From positions 124,001 to 188,000 of the forward strand of contig NC_007901.1 in NCBI RefSeq assembly GCF_000013605.1: 64,000 nt of DNA, read 5' to 3'. A model generated the notes under the pieces. The model ran no database searches and was not told the origin of the DNA. It saw nothing but the letters and a program-made list of their open reading frames with translations. This stretch comes from Rhodoferax ferrireducens T118. GTDB taxonomy: Bacteria; Pseudomonadota; Gammaproteobacteria; Burkholderiales; Burkholderiaceae_C. The first letter of the stretch is position 1. Each line of letters opens with the position of its first letter. The translations under genes and the position numbers were made by a program. Shown here piece by piece: positions 16,464 through 23,997 of this stretch.

Positions 16464-16912
16464 GTTCTCTCCACAACGCAAGGCGCGCAAATTCCGTCAC
16501 CTTTGAGGATGTCGGACTCGGCCATGGGTTCCTTGCAGAAGGAACAAGCCTGAGATTCCATGCCGATGAGGGACTGAATTTCAGGGGTGCTGACCATCAG
16601 GCGCATCGAGCGGTCCCGCCGGCTATCAATGAACAACACGTGCGGCTCGCGGCCGTTGGAGCAGTCGAATGCGACTTTCTGAAAATCAAAACCAACCTCG
16701 AACAGTCTGTCCTGACCTGGGAAGACCTGCAGGCGATCGGTCGCCAGATCCTCGGCCAGCAGCGTTTGCGCGTTGAGGCTCTTTCGTCCATCGTCCAGGC
16801 CTTTCATGCGAATGGCAACCTGGCGAAGAATGGGCACATTTTTACCGGTGACCGGCACAGCAAACCCCTTGCTTGGGCCGCCGTTGGGATAACACATGGC
16901 TTTGAGTTCCAT
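16460..16912 (-). CDS. Hypothetical protein with C-terminal four-cysteine zinc-ribbon motif, 150 aa
   Basis: The last 30 residues carry CSFC (123-126) and CAPC (142-145), a spacing typical of small zinc ribbons such as those of the DksA/TraR family, though the upstream part lacks the coiled coil expected of DksA. The N-terminal 110 residues are unrecognised. The start at 16912 follows AAAGGACATC. It overlaps the 446-residue protein gene by four bases. Confidence 0.65.
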   Translation of the reverse strand: MELKAMCYPNGGPSKGFAVPVTGKNVPILRQVAIRMKGLDDGRKSLNAQTLLAEDLATDRLQVFPGQDRLFEVGFDFQKVAFDCSNGREPHVLFIDSRRDRSMRLMVSTPEIQSLIGMESQACSFCKEPMAESDILKGDGICAPCVVERT

Positions 16913-16989
16913 GATGTCCTTTCTGCTGCAGAAATGCAGCGGTATGTTGAAATCACATGCGATAGGCATGTGGTGAAGGGCACGAGGCC

Positions 16990-17032
16990 GTTTTCCCCAA
17001 GCCGAATGGGGTGCAAGGGGCTTGGGGAAAAC
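16990..17032 (-). promoter_or_regulatory. Leader hairpin, perfect 14-bp stem
   Basis: GTTTTCCCCAAGCC (16990-17003) pairs perfectly with GGCTTGGGGAAAAC (17019-17032). It belongs to the long-hairpin class seen at 6252, 11021, 48313 and 50059. A further small hairpin around 16919-16940 (TGCTGCAGAAATGCAGC) lies next to the start. Confidence 0.6.
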
Positions 17033-17112
17033 GTCTGGTAGGGGAATGAAGAAGATCGCGCTTCCCGCAAGCACCGATGTGCTGCGGGAAGGCGAATCAG
17101 GCCGGTCTGGGA

Positions 17113-17982
17113 TCAGGCGGCTTCGAGCACCCGTTTCTTCTTCGGGGCTGCTTTGAGGATTTCGACGTTGACGCTCTGCCAGGAGTCGTCCTCAATCTGC
17201 CCAACAAGAATGGGCTGGAGGTCATCGAAGTGCACCATGCCAAAGAGCCGGGCTTCACCCAAATTTGGGGTCAGTTCGATCTCGTAGGTGTCGGCGCCGC
17301 GGTCGTAGCGGATGGCCACACGACCGCGAAACTTGGCTGAATTCACCGTGGTGATGATGGCTGGCCACTTTTCCTTGTCTTCGCTGCAGCTTTTAGCTTC
17401 CGAAGGGTCGATGAAGATCGGCGTGGTGCCGTTGGCGTCGACCAGCACATTGACCAGGTTGCGGCCACGGCAAGAGTCGGCGTAAGTGCCTTCCAGCTGC
17501 TTGATGAGGTCGCGCAGGTAGGGGTTTTGAATCGTGGTCCAGGAGGCGGTGACCGCTTTGGCCCGGTTTGACCATTCGCCTCGTTCTTCCCAGATGGCAG
17601 GGAGAAGTGTTTTGGCGCCGGTGAGCATGAAGGATTTGCAGCCACCGGTGGACGGATCGTCCGAGCCGTCGCTTTTGAGACCGTCAAAATCGCGCAGATC
17701 GTAAAACGTGAGCTTGACCTTGGCCTCAACTTCGACCGGGGCGTTGAGTAGGTCTTTTGCCACGATGCAGAACTCTTTGGCAGATGTTTTTACGAGGATG
17801 AGGTCATCATCCATCTCGACAACCTTGCCCTCTGCTGCTTGCAGAAAGCTCAGTCCTCCGAGTGAGTTAACTTTTGGCTGTCCAAGCCAGGTGCGCCAGG
17901 TGTATTGGCGGATATTGCTTCCCAAATGGTTGGCGATATGCGCTTGAATCCAGGCGCGAGGGTCGGGATAAGTTTTGTCCAT
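17113..17982 (-). CDS. Hypothetical protein, 289 aa
   Basis: A soluble protein beginning MDKTYPDPRAWIQAHIANHL. Residues 50-80 (GKVVEMDDDLILVKT) look like a small beta-barrel strand pair, and the C-terminus ends in a basic tail (APKKKRVLEAA). No family assigned. The start at 17982 follows TGGAGTTCTT. Its leader (18005-18115) has the repeated hairpin arrangement. Confidence 0.7.
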   Translation of the reverse strand: MDKTYPDPRAWIQAHIANHLGSNIRQYTWRTWLGQPKVNSLGGLSFLQAAEGKVVEMDDDLILVKTSAKEFCIVAKDLLNAPVEVEAKVKLTFYDLRDFDGLKSDGSDDPSTGGCKSFMLTGAKTLLPAIWEERGEWSNRAKAVTASWTTIQNPYLRDLIKQLEGTYADSCRGRNLVNVLVDANGTTPIFIDPSEAKSCSEDKEKWPAIITTVNSAKFRGRVAIRYDRGADTYEIELTPNLGEARLFGMVHFDDLQPILVGQIEDDSWQSVNVEILKAAPKKKRVLEAA

Positions 17983-18004
17983 AAGAACTCCATTGATAGA
18001 AGGA

Positions 18005-18115
18005 GCCCGGCCCCATCGGGTCTGGGCCCGTAGGTTTGGAAGTGGTGCGCTGCAGGGTGAAGTGCAGGCGGTTTGAAATGCCCAAATGAATGCGTTTGGG
18101 CGGTGCACGAAAGTG
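18005..18115 (-). promoter_or_regulatory. Structured leader of the 289-aa protein gene
   Basis: Part of the 479-base gene-free stretch 17983-18461. Hairpins: GCCC..GGGC with inner CCC-ATC-GGG (18005-18027), GCCCAAA/TTTGGGC (18080-18101) and GCAC-GAAA-GTGC (18104-18115), with a TTTGAAATGCC box between (18072-18082). Upstream (18283-18300) a tract reading GGCGGCTTTTCCTTTT on the minus strand resembles one near 4690. A -35-like TTGACG near 18362 has no convincing -10. Confidence 0.55.
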
Positions 18116-18426
18116 CGAGAAAAGTGATGTTTGCGATGGGCACCAGAGTGTCCATTGAAAATCTCACTGGGTCGGGGTTTGAAGGCTTGAAGTCAAAGCC
18201 AGAGTCTGAAAATACACGGGAATGGAGGGGTGGGATGAGCGAGTGGCGGGCTGGGGTGGCGTCTCGCTGGCCACAAAAGGAAAAGCCGCCAAGATTTCTC
18301 CTAGCGGCCTTCGTTCCCAATTTATTCGACAAACACCCACTGGGCTAGGCGCTGATACCGTCAATCCCTCATGAGATTGTCTACTGTCTTATTTTCGAAA
18401 AGTGTATCACTTCCCGACAGAATTTG

Positions 18427-18456
18427 AAACAAGCACATCTTTCGATGCGCTTGTTT
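18427..18456 (-). terminator. Terminator after the tRNA gene
   Basis: AAACAAGC and CATC pair with GATG and GCTTGTTT around a 4-base loop (GAAA on the minus strand). It directly follows the tRNA 3' end in the direction of transcription. Confidence 0.65.
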
Positions 18457-18461
18457 TAGGT

Positions 18462-18534
18462 TGGGTGAAGACGGAATCGAACCGCCGACGCACTGGGTAT
18501 CAACCAGCCGCTCTACCAACTGAGCTACTCACCC
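18462..18534 (-). tRNA. tRNA-Ile, anticodon GAT
   Basis: The minus strand folds as a complete 72-nt cloverleaf plus discriminator: acceptor GGGTGAG/TTCACCC, D arm GCTC-AGTTGGTA-GAGC, anticodon stem GCTGG/CCAGT with the 7-base loop TTGATAC, 5-base variable loop GCGTC, and T arm GGCGG-TTCGATT-CCGTC. The anticodon reads GAT (Ile). The CCA end is not encoded: A-ACC follows the acceptor. The arms differ from the rRNA-operon tRNA-Ile(GAT) I know of in this group. It lies after the 94-residue protein gene and probably shares its transcript. Confidence 0.85.
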
Positions 18535-18638
18535 GACACATGGAACCATCACCATAGATTGGTGACTTTTGGCATTGCTAATTGAATAGCTTGAGGTTGA
18601 TATGCCTCAGTGCGCAAGCGTTGTTCCGTCGCTTTTTC

Positions 18639-18923
18639 TTAGGACAAAAACTGAATCCCAATGGACTCCAATTCTTCCTCGATTGTCTGACGCATCATTT
18701 TCGGGGCGTTGTCGGCCCTCCAGAGCGCAACCAAAGCAGCAGGGTAAGCACGCAGTGCGCGCAGGTCCTGTTCGATGGCTTCGTCCGCCAAGATTTGACG
18801 AATCGCAGCTTCTGGCCGTGTGATGGCCATCTTCACAAGGTGCTGAACTTGCGTGCAGCTGACTTGTGTTGAAGCGTGAGCTTGAGAAGGTGCTTGAGAG
18901 AGAGTGTTAGGAGAAGTTTGCAT
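18639..18923 (-). CDS. Hypothetical protein, 94 aa
   Basis: A Ser/Gln/Ala-rich N-terminus (MQTSPNTLSQAPSQAHAS) is followed by a helical C-terminal part. No family recognised. The start at 18923 follows AAAGGAAATCATC. The gene is followed by tRNA-Ile, probably in the same transcript. A long upstream in-frame extension overlaps the hairpin leader and is rejected. Confidence 0.65.
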   Translation of the reverse strand: MQTSPNTLSQAPSQAHASTQVSCTQVQHLVKMAITRPEAAIRQILADEAIEQDLRALRAYPAALVALWRADNAPKMMRQTIEEELESIGIQFLS

Positions 18924-19559
18924 GATGATTTCCTTTGCCTGGTCGAAAAGGAACCCACATGCTGACCAGGCCTGTGGGGGTGAGCCCACGGGCCTGATTC
19001 CTTGACAATAAAAGCGGTAATTAATCGCTTTTCTTGAAATTCCAGCTTGACGCTGAAAACGTTCTTGCGAACGAGGAGTCTGTAATCTCGTGATGGTGTG
19101 GTCGCTGGGATATACCCGGACGCGCACCATGGCGACATGACAGACTCTGATCAGATTTTGGAAGTGTCTCGAATGGTGCGGCAGGCTGCCCGGCAAAGCC
19201 GGAATTTCCAGGTCAGGACATTGCCCGACGACCATCGATGACTAATGACATGCCGACTCTGCCCAATGAATTGAGGGTCGACGCAGGCTTAAATAAAGCC
19301 AATGAGCAAAATGTATATCGAAAATTCATTTTGTGCAACAACTTTTTGCATGAAATGGAATTGCCCCTAGCGGGCTGTGTCGCGGGGGCGTCGGCTGGCA
19401 CGCCTCTTGGGCCTCCGCGTTCGGTCAAAGCATCCCGGGCCGAGGCAACGGTCAATGAGTTGTCGGCCGCCATGTCCCAAGTGGTGGTCGACAATGACAG
19501 CGGGCACGCCCATTGATGCGTCCATTCTGAGCCCGCTGGCGTCGCGTGCTGGCGTTGGC
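18924..19559 (-). promoter_or_regulatory. Leader and promoter region, no gene (636 bases)
   Basis: Near the gene are CAGGCC-GTGGG/CCCAC-GGCCTG (18967-18996), AAAAGCG/CGCTTTT (19010-19032), the TTGAAATTCCAG box (19033-19044) and CGTTC-GCAA-GAACG (19060-19073; minus strand has a GNRA loop). A candidate minus-strand promoter has -35 TTGCAC (19333-19338) and -10 TACATT (19310-19315), 17 bases apart. Beyond it, 19340-19559 holds nothing I can support. Confidence 0.5.
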
Positions 19560-20132
19560 CTATAAATCGCCTTCCTGCAGAACGCGCCCCATGCCATTTT
19601 CTTCAAGCCACCAGTACGTGTACAGCTTGCTGAGCCAGGAAGCTGTTTTTTCCTCCGCCAATGCGCGGTGTTTTGATGCGTAGATGACGGGTATGCCAAA
19701 TTTAACTTCCAGGGCATCGAGCGTGCCGCTGACCCCGTTCGGGGCGGCTGATGTGTATTCGCAATTGACATAGGGCGACTTGACGTCGTGGTAGGACGCT
19801 TCGACCAGCAACGCGCGCCAGCGGAATGTGGTCAAACGCTCACATTCCCGAAAAAAACGCTGACGGTTGTGCATCAAGGTGCCAATCAGGTCCGGGAGTG
19901 ATTTGCGTTCCAGCGCCACCAGATGCTCCATGTCAAGGATGCTGTAGTCCCCGGTGGGCAGGGTTGTCCGGCGCTCGCTGGCGATCCAATTTGGGAACCG
20001 CTCAAATGTGAACGGCTGCTGCTCTCGTGTGTCGACCAGCACCACCGGTTTAGGGATTTTGCTTGTGATGGCGCTACCGCCACGTTTGACAATCAGCCGA
20101 CTGGTTGTGGGTGGTACGGCACGCAATGTCAT
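19560..20132 (-). CDS. ERCC4-type nuclease domain protein
   Basis: The 190-residue protein has the ERCC4/XPF-type nuclease signature: VLVDTREQ (31-38), TGDYSI (60-65) and ERKSLPDL (75-82), the conserved D..GDY..ERKxxxD metal-binding set. Single-domain ERCC4 proteins occur on phages and plasmids, probably cutting branched or flap DNA. There is no helix-hairpin-helix or helicase domain. No strong binding site is seen; GAGGGAAGACTC precedes the ATG. It is separated from the operon upstream by the terminator at 20224-20248. Confidence 0.75.
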   Translation of the reverse strand: MTLRAVPPTTSRLIVKRGGSAITSKIPKPVVLVDTREQQPFTFERFPNWIASERRTTLPTGDYSILDMEHLVALERKSLPDLIGTLMHNRQRFFRECERLTTFRWRALLVEASYHDVKSPYVNCEYTSAAPNGVSGTLDALEVKFGIPVIYASKHRALAEEKTASWLSKLYTYWWLEENGMGRVLQEGDL

Positions 20133-20223
20133 GAGTCTTCCCTCAGGATTTCGGTTCAGTAATTCGCGTTGCGCACTCTTTGCAGCGATTTTCTACTGGT
20201 GTAGCCTTGAACTGATCAAGTGG

Positions 20224-20248
20224 CAAAAACAAAGCCCGAATGCGGGCC
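20224..20248 (-). terminator. Rho-independent terminator
   Basis: On the minus strand GCCCG-CATT-CGGGC is followed by TTTGTTTTTG. It closes the operon that ends with the small membrane protein gene (20325). Confidence 0.75.
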
Positions 20249-20324
20249 TCGACGTGTACCGGCAACGCGAGCACCCACCTCTTTCGGTCGCAAGGTGAAC
20301 GCGCTTAGTGGGCATTTTGGTTTC

Positions 20325-20543
20325 CTATGTATTGAACAGGCGTTGGAGACGGTCATGCAATTGGCCAGTCAAGACCGACCCGATAGCACCAACGGCGCCA
20401 ATAGGTACCCCAACCATCACAACAGCATCCCATGCATACCCAGGCGTCACTTTACCTAGAACACTCGCAAGAAGCCAAAGCCCGCAAAACCCCAAGCCCG
20501 TAAGGAGCATAAGGCCGCTGATGATTCTCACCGTGGAATTCAT
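20325..20543 (-). CDS. Small membrane protein, 72 aa
   Basis: Two predicted transmembrane helices (IISGLMLLTGLGFCGLWLLA and AVVMVGVPIGAVGAIGSVL) with a short charged tail. The start follows ATAGGAAATTATT. It is the last gene of the tdk-to-20325 operon, immediately downstream of the AcrVA2-like gene. Function unknown; the plus-strand frame over it is a shadow. Confidence 0.65.
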   Translation of the reverse strand: MNSTVRIISGLMLLTGLGFCGLWLLASVLGKVTPGYAWDAVVMVGVPIGAVGAIGSVLTGQLHDRLQRLFNT

Positions 20544-20559
20544 AATAATTTCCTATGGT

Positions 20560-21702
20560 TCAATGAACGTTTTTACCATCGCCACCCACAGCATAGACGT
20601 GCCCTGGCAACTCTTCGTGAGGTTTCGATGGGTTCACCATCACTGGCCTTATCCAGACTCGCTTCATGAGGGATTTTTGCGGGCCATGGGCTTGGCGACG
20701 CCAGTGCCCTCTTCGCCAGTGGGTGCTGACATCTGCTCGGTTGCCACCTGTCGATCCGATTCCTGGCTGAACTTCGTCTCCCATCATGCGAACCATCGCG
20801 TAGCCTTCGCTGCCGATTTTTTGGGCGACCTTGTACCGGCGCAATTGAGGTGATTGTTGCCATTTCACAAGGAGTTCAACCGGGACATCCCGACCAGGCG
20901 ACAACTCCTTGTTCGCTCCCATGGATTCGATATAGAAAAGACAGTTAACGACCAGCTCCGTAGCCTTCCGAAGCAAATCCGCGCCTTCTTTCAACTCACC
21001 CTTTCGAATCTCAATCAGGGCCTTGTTGCTTTCACTTTTGTCTTCGTCAGAATCGAGGTCAGCAAACTTGCGAGCAATGAATGCATCTACAGCTGCATGG
21101 GGGGACAGGCGTTGCTCACCCGGCGTAAAGTCGATAAAGTATCCAGGCATCATTACCCCGGAGCCATCATCCTTGACCGTTGTCAGACCGATTTTCAACC
21201 GGCGCTCTGGGCCTTCCGGTGTCCACGGTGTCACCGCCACAAATGCGCCGTCCAGATACTCGTGACCATCGTCGAACTGGAGATTCATGTCCTCCTGTTT
21301 ACCGAAGCGCACAAAAAACGCGTCATAGGGCGGGTGCCATTCGTTAAGAGTGCAGTCGGCCACGTCCGTATTGCGAAGCATCGAGACAATGTTGTCGTCC
21401 AGATCGAATATCTGCTTCCCACTTAGGTGGTATTGCCCCACCATTGGCACCCAATGGCGCTGTTGGAGCAACTTGGCGTAAAGCTGGCCCATGTAGGCAT
21501 CATTACCATCGTCATTCGCATTCCGTTGCGCTGCGGCCATCATGGGAGCGATCAATTCGCGCATGATGATGTCGGGCAGGTTTCTTGCAATTTGTCCATT
21601 CGGGGCGACCAATCCATTCTGAGCCGACTGGATAGCAAACGTCCACCAGACTTCATTTCGAAGTCGTACCGGGGCGTATGGGGAAAACACGGTTTGGTTC
21701 AC
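20560..21702 (-). CDS. AcrVA2-like anti-CRISPR family homologue
   Basis: The 380-residue protein resembles the AcrVA2 family by recall of its layout: a helical N-terminal part, then LDDNIVSMLRNTDVADCTL and a phrase with WHPPYDAFFVRFG, a variable middle, and a C-terminal signature KIGSEGYAMVR, then THWRRGHWRRQ and VWIRPVMVN. AcrVA2 proteins from Moraxella reduce Cas12a levels, and homologues are widespread on plasmids outside Cas12a-bearing hosts. The preferred start is GTG at 21702 because AAAGGAGATCATCTA stands directly before it. The gene lies between an ankyrin-repeat protein and a small membrane protein. The actual target is unknown. Confidence 0.65.
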   Translation of the reverse strand: MNQTVFSPYAPVRLRNEVWWTFAIQSAQNGLVAPNGQIARNLPDIIMRELIAPMMAAAQRNANDDGNDAYMGQLYAKLLQQRHWVPMVGQYHLSGKQIFDLDDNIVSMLRNTDVADCTLNEWHPPYDAFFVRFGKQEDMNLQFDDGHEYLDGAFVAVTPWTPEGPERRLKIGLTTVKDDGSGVMMPGYFIDFTPGEQRLSPHAAVDAFIARKFADLDSDEDKSESNKALIEIRKGELKEGADLLRKATELVVNCLFYIESMGANKELSPGRDVPVELLVKWQQSPQLRRYKVAQKIGSEGYAMVRMMGDEVQPGIGSTGGNRADVSTHWRRGHWRRQAHGPQKSLMKRVWIRPVMVNPSKPHEELPGHVYAVGGDGKNVH

Positions 21703-21715
21703 TAGATGATCTCCT

Positions 21716-23485
21716 TTAAGACGCAAGTATCTGATCCCGAATGGGTTGAGGTATGTCGCTTGACTTGAGCTCCATCCCAGCAGCCTTCAAAGCAGCAATA
21801 GTTTTAGGGTCCATGAGCTTGCCCATGAGGTCCATCGCCATTTCAGCGAGATCATCCATTTTGGTCTTTTGATCCAGAGCGATACCTTTCGGGCTTACTC
21901 CAAAACTATTTTCGAGCTGCGTATCCGCACCACAGTCCAATAGAAGCTGAACAATCTCCCAACGTCGGGATTTCATTGAATATAAAAGCGGAGTCCAGCC
22001 AAGGGCGTCCTGGCAATTTGGCGACACGCCTGCGTTTAGGATCGCCTTCACAACATCTCGGTTACCACGACCGGCCAGCTCCACTAAAATTGGACGCTCT
22101 CCGCCGTCTATAGCGCGTGGATTGGCGCCAAGATCAATTACTTTGGCCATGGTCTCTGGCATGTTGCGCAGACCGAGCATTACCAACAGAGGCAAGCGAT
22201 CTTCATTGAAGGAATTCAGCAGTTGCCTGTTTTCGCGTACCAATGCCAAGACGGCTTGTTCATCGCGCTTATCGACCATATCAAACAGGAATCGCTCATC
22301 GCGGGTGGGGCTATATTTCTGGCCTCCCGTCATGGCGTTTTTCAAACGTTGCGAACCCTCATGATCTTCGTTCCCGCCGATCATGTCGATGAACTCAGCA
22401 ACTTTTAGCTCTCCCAAACCAAGCTTGTCAAATGCTGCGCCAACAGTGTCATTGTAAAAATTACCGAGTCCACCCTCCCAGACCCGACCAGCCCAAAAGA
22501 CTTTGGCTGACCAATGGCTCTCAGGCCCTGGGTAATCAGTCAAACCTCCTGGCGGGAATGTGCACCGAAGCGGCTCGCCTGTGGCCAGATCATCTGTGAT
22601 GCGATAGATACGCCCAGTAGACACGCGCACGGCGAGTTTTCGCGGGAGGGAGATATAGAAGTCTTGCGAATCAACTGATGACTTAATCACCGATCTCATG
22701 CCCCAAAGCCGGTAATCTTCGGGCTCAACACCTGGCAGAGTGGTGCACAAGTCCTTAATGACGTCAGACACTTCCGTCAGATTGGTGGCGCGGTCATCTG
22801 CCAAATCAAAATCTGCAGGTTTTTTGCCGTGGGCAGAAATCAACTCTTTGGTTTGCGCCATTGTCTCGGAAGTGGGGGCGTAAAAACGATTGGACATCCT
22901 CCGGACATCCAGCTCGTACATCTTGGCAACCTCCATACAAAGAGGTGCGTCACTCGACTCAATCAACCCCATGACTATGGAAGCATTCTGGTTGAGAAAC
23001 CTCCACAGGCCACGGGCATCATCCTGAAGGATTGGGACCCATGTATCCGGGTTGCCAAAAGGCAAATAGACAACATCGATTTCGCTCTGCTCCATTTTTG
23101 CAAGAGCAAACAAATTTCCGCGAATAATTTGCACAGACCTCGCCAAAGGCGCAGGAGGCAGGCCGGATCGCTGAATCGGACCTTCATCTTCGGGAACCAT
23201 CACTGTGAATTTGGCCCAGCCCGACCCCTTGCCCAAAAGGGTCGAGAAAAGAGTCCACCACGCTCCACCATCGAACCCGTCGAGCATGGAGCCAAGAATA
23301 AGCACGCCAAGCGATGGTTTTGCCAGGAATTCAGGCTTTGCCTCGTAAACCCAAGACGCAAGTGCTGCAGGACTGCAGAGGAACCCATCAATCATTTCAC
23401 CAGGCGCTTGAGCAAGCCATCTGCCATCTGAAGTGCGGGAAAGGTCTCTACGAAGGTGGCTTATCTTGTGGTGGCGTTCAATCAT
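21716..23485 (-). CDS. Ankyrin-repeat protein with unknown N-terminal domain, 589 aa
   Basis: The C-terminal 170 residues contain about three to four ankyrin-type repeats (for example VVKAILNAGVSPNCQD.LGWTPLL and VQLLLDCGADTQLEN), which mediate protein binding. The N-terminal 400 residues contain a hydrophobic stretch SLGVLILGSMLDGFDGG and no catalytic motif I can name; they look cytosolic. The start at 23485 follows AAAGGAAAAC. It is 14 bases from the AcrVA2-like start codon, so the two are probably co-expressed. Confidence 0.75.
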   Translation of the reverse strand: MIERHHKISHLRRDLSRTSDGRWLAQAPGEMIDGFLCSPAALASWVYEAKPEFLAKPSLGVLILGSMLDGFDGGAWWTLFSTLLGKGSGWAKFTVMVPEDEGPIQRSGLPPAPLARSVQIIRGNLFALAKMEQSEIDVVYLPFGNPDTWVPILQDDARGLWRFLNQNASIVMGLIESSDAPLCMEVAKMYELDVRRMSNRFYAPTSETMAQTKELISAHGKKPADFDLADDRATNLTEVSDVIKDLCTTLPGVEPEDYRLWGMRSVIKSSVDSQDFYISLPRKLAVRVSTGRIYRITDDLATGEPLRCTFPPGGLTDYPGPESHWSAKVFWAGRVWEGGLGNFYNDTVGAAFDKLGLGELKVAEFIDMIGGNEDHEGSQRLKNAMTGGQKYSPTRDERFLFDMVDKRDEQAVLALVRENRQLLNSFNEDRLPLLVMLGLRNMPETMAKVIDLGANPRAIDGGERPILVELAGRGNRDVVKAILNAGVSPNCQDALGWTPLLYSMKSRRWEIVQLLLDCGADTQLENSFGVSPKGIALDQKTKMDDLAEMAMDLMGKLMDPKTIAALKAAGMELKSSDIPQPIRDQILAS

Positions 23486-23499
23486 GTTTTCCTTTGGGA

Positions 23500-23703
23500 T
23501 CAGGCAAGCGAGCAATCGCCCGCCATGCTTTTGCAAATCACGCCAGCTGCCAAAAGTGATTGCACGGTGGCTGGATGGATGGAGCGCCGCAACGGGCCAT
23601 CGTGGAGACGAAACAATCCAGTCGCCTGGTCGTGGTGCAGCTTCGCTCCAGACTTCAACTTGCTGACCAGCGATTGTTGCGGTTCACTCAGGCTTTTCGG
23701 CAT
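23500..23703 (-). CDS. Small hypothetical protein, 67 aa
   Basis: A helix-strand-helix profile (MPKSLSEPQQSLVSKLKSG then LFRLHDGPLRRSIHPATV) similar to short winged-helix fragments, but not assignable. The start follows GAAGGAGCCCGACC. The 5' end overlaps the upstream gene by 16 bases. Confidence 0.6.
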   Translation of the reverse strand: MPKSLSEPQQSLVSKLKSGAKLHHDQATGLFRLHDGPLRRSIHPATVQSLLAAGVICKSMAGDCSLA

Positions 23704-23975
23704 GGTCGGGCTCCTTCAGGTGTTACCTCGCAGCATGTTGCTGCGTCGATCTGGTGGAGCAAAGCGCGGTATGCTGCCCGCTCTCCCGCCGTTGCGTCGA
23801 CTGCCTTTGGGTCAATGTAGAAAGCGCAATCAGCGCGAATCTCAGCCGCCACTGGAGGCTCGACCTCGATGGCCGTAGCAGTGTCCCATGGCAGGTCGGC
23901 CAAGGCGGGTACAACGTCTGTAATGCAACGAGACATCCATTCATTGCGAATTGTTGGTGTGATAGCCAGGCGCAC
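23688..23975 (-). CDS. Small hypothetical protein, 95 aa
   Basis: A soluble acidic protein beginning with GTG (VRLAITPTIRNEWMS) after AAAGGAAATCATC. No family recognised. It lies between the recombinase-like gene and the 67-residue gene in the tdk operon. Confidence 0.6.
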   Translation of the reverse strand: MRLAITPTIRNEWMSRCITDVVPALADLPWDTATAIEVEPPVAAEIRADCAFYIDPKAVDATAGERAAYRALLHQIDAATCCEVTPEGARPCRKA

Positions 23976-23997
23976 GATGATTTCCTTTGGTTCCGTA

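Noticed and set aside
19213-19494. 93-codon minus-strand frame in the 19.2-19.5 kb gap
   Set aside because: It has no binding site and odd composition, and it overlaps a candidate promoter.
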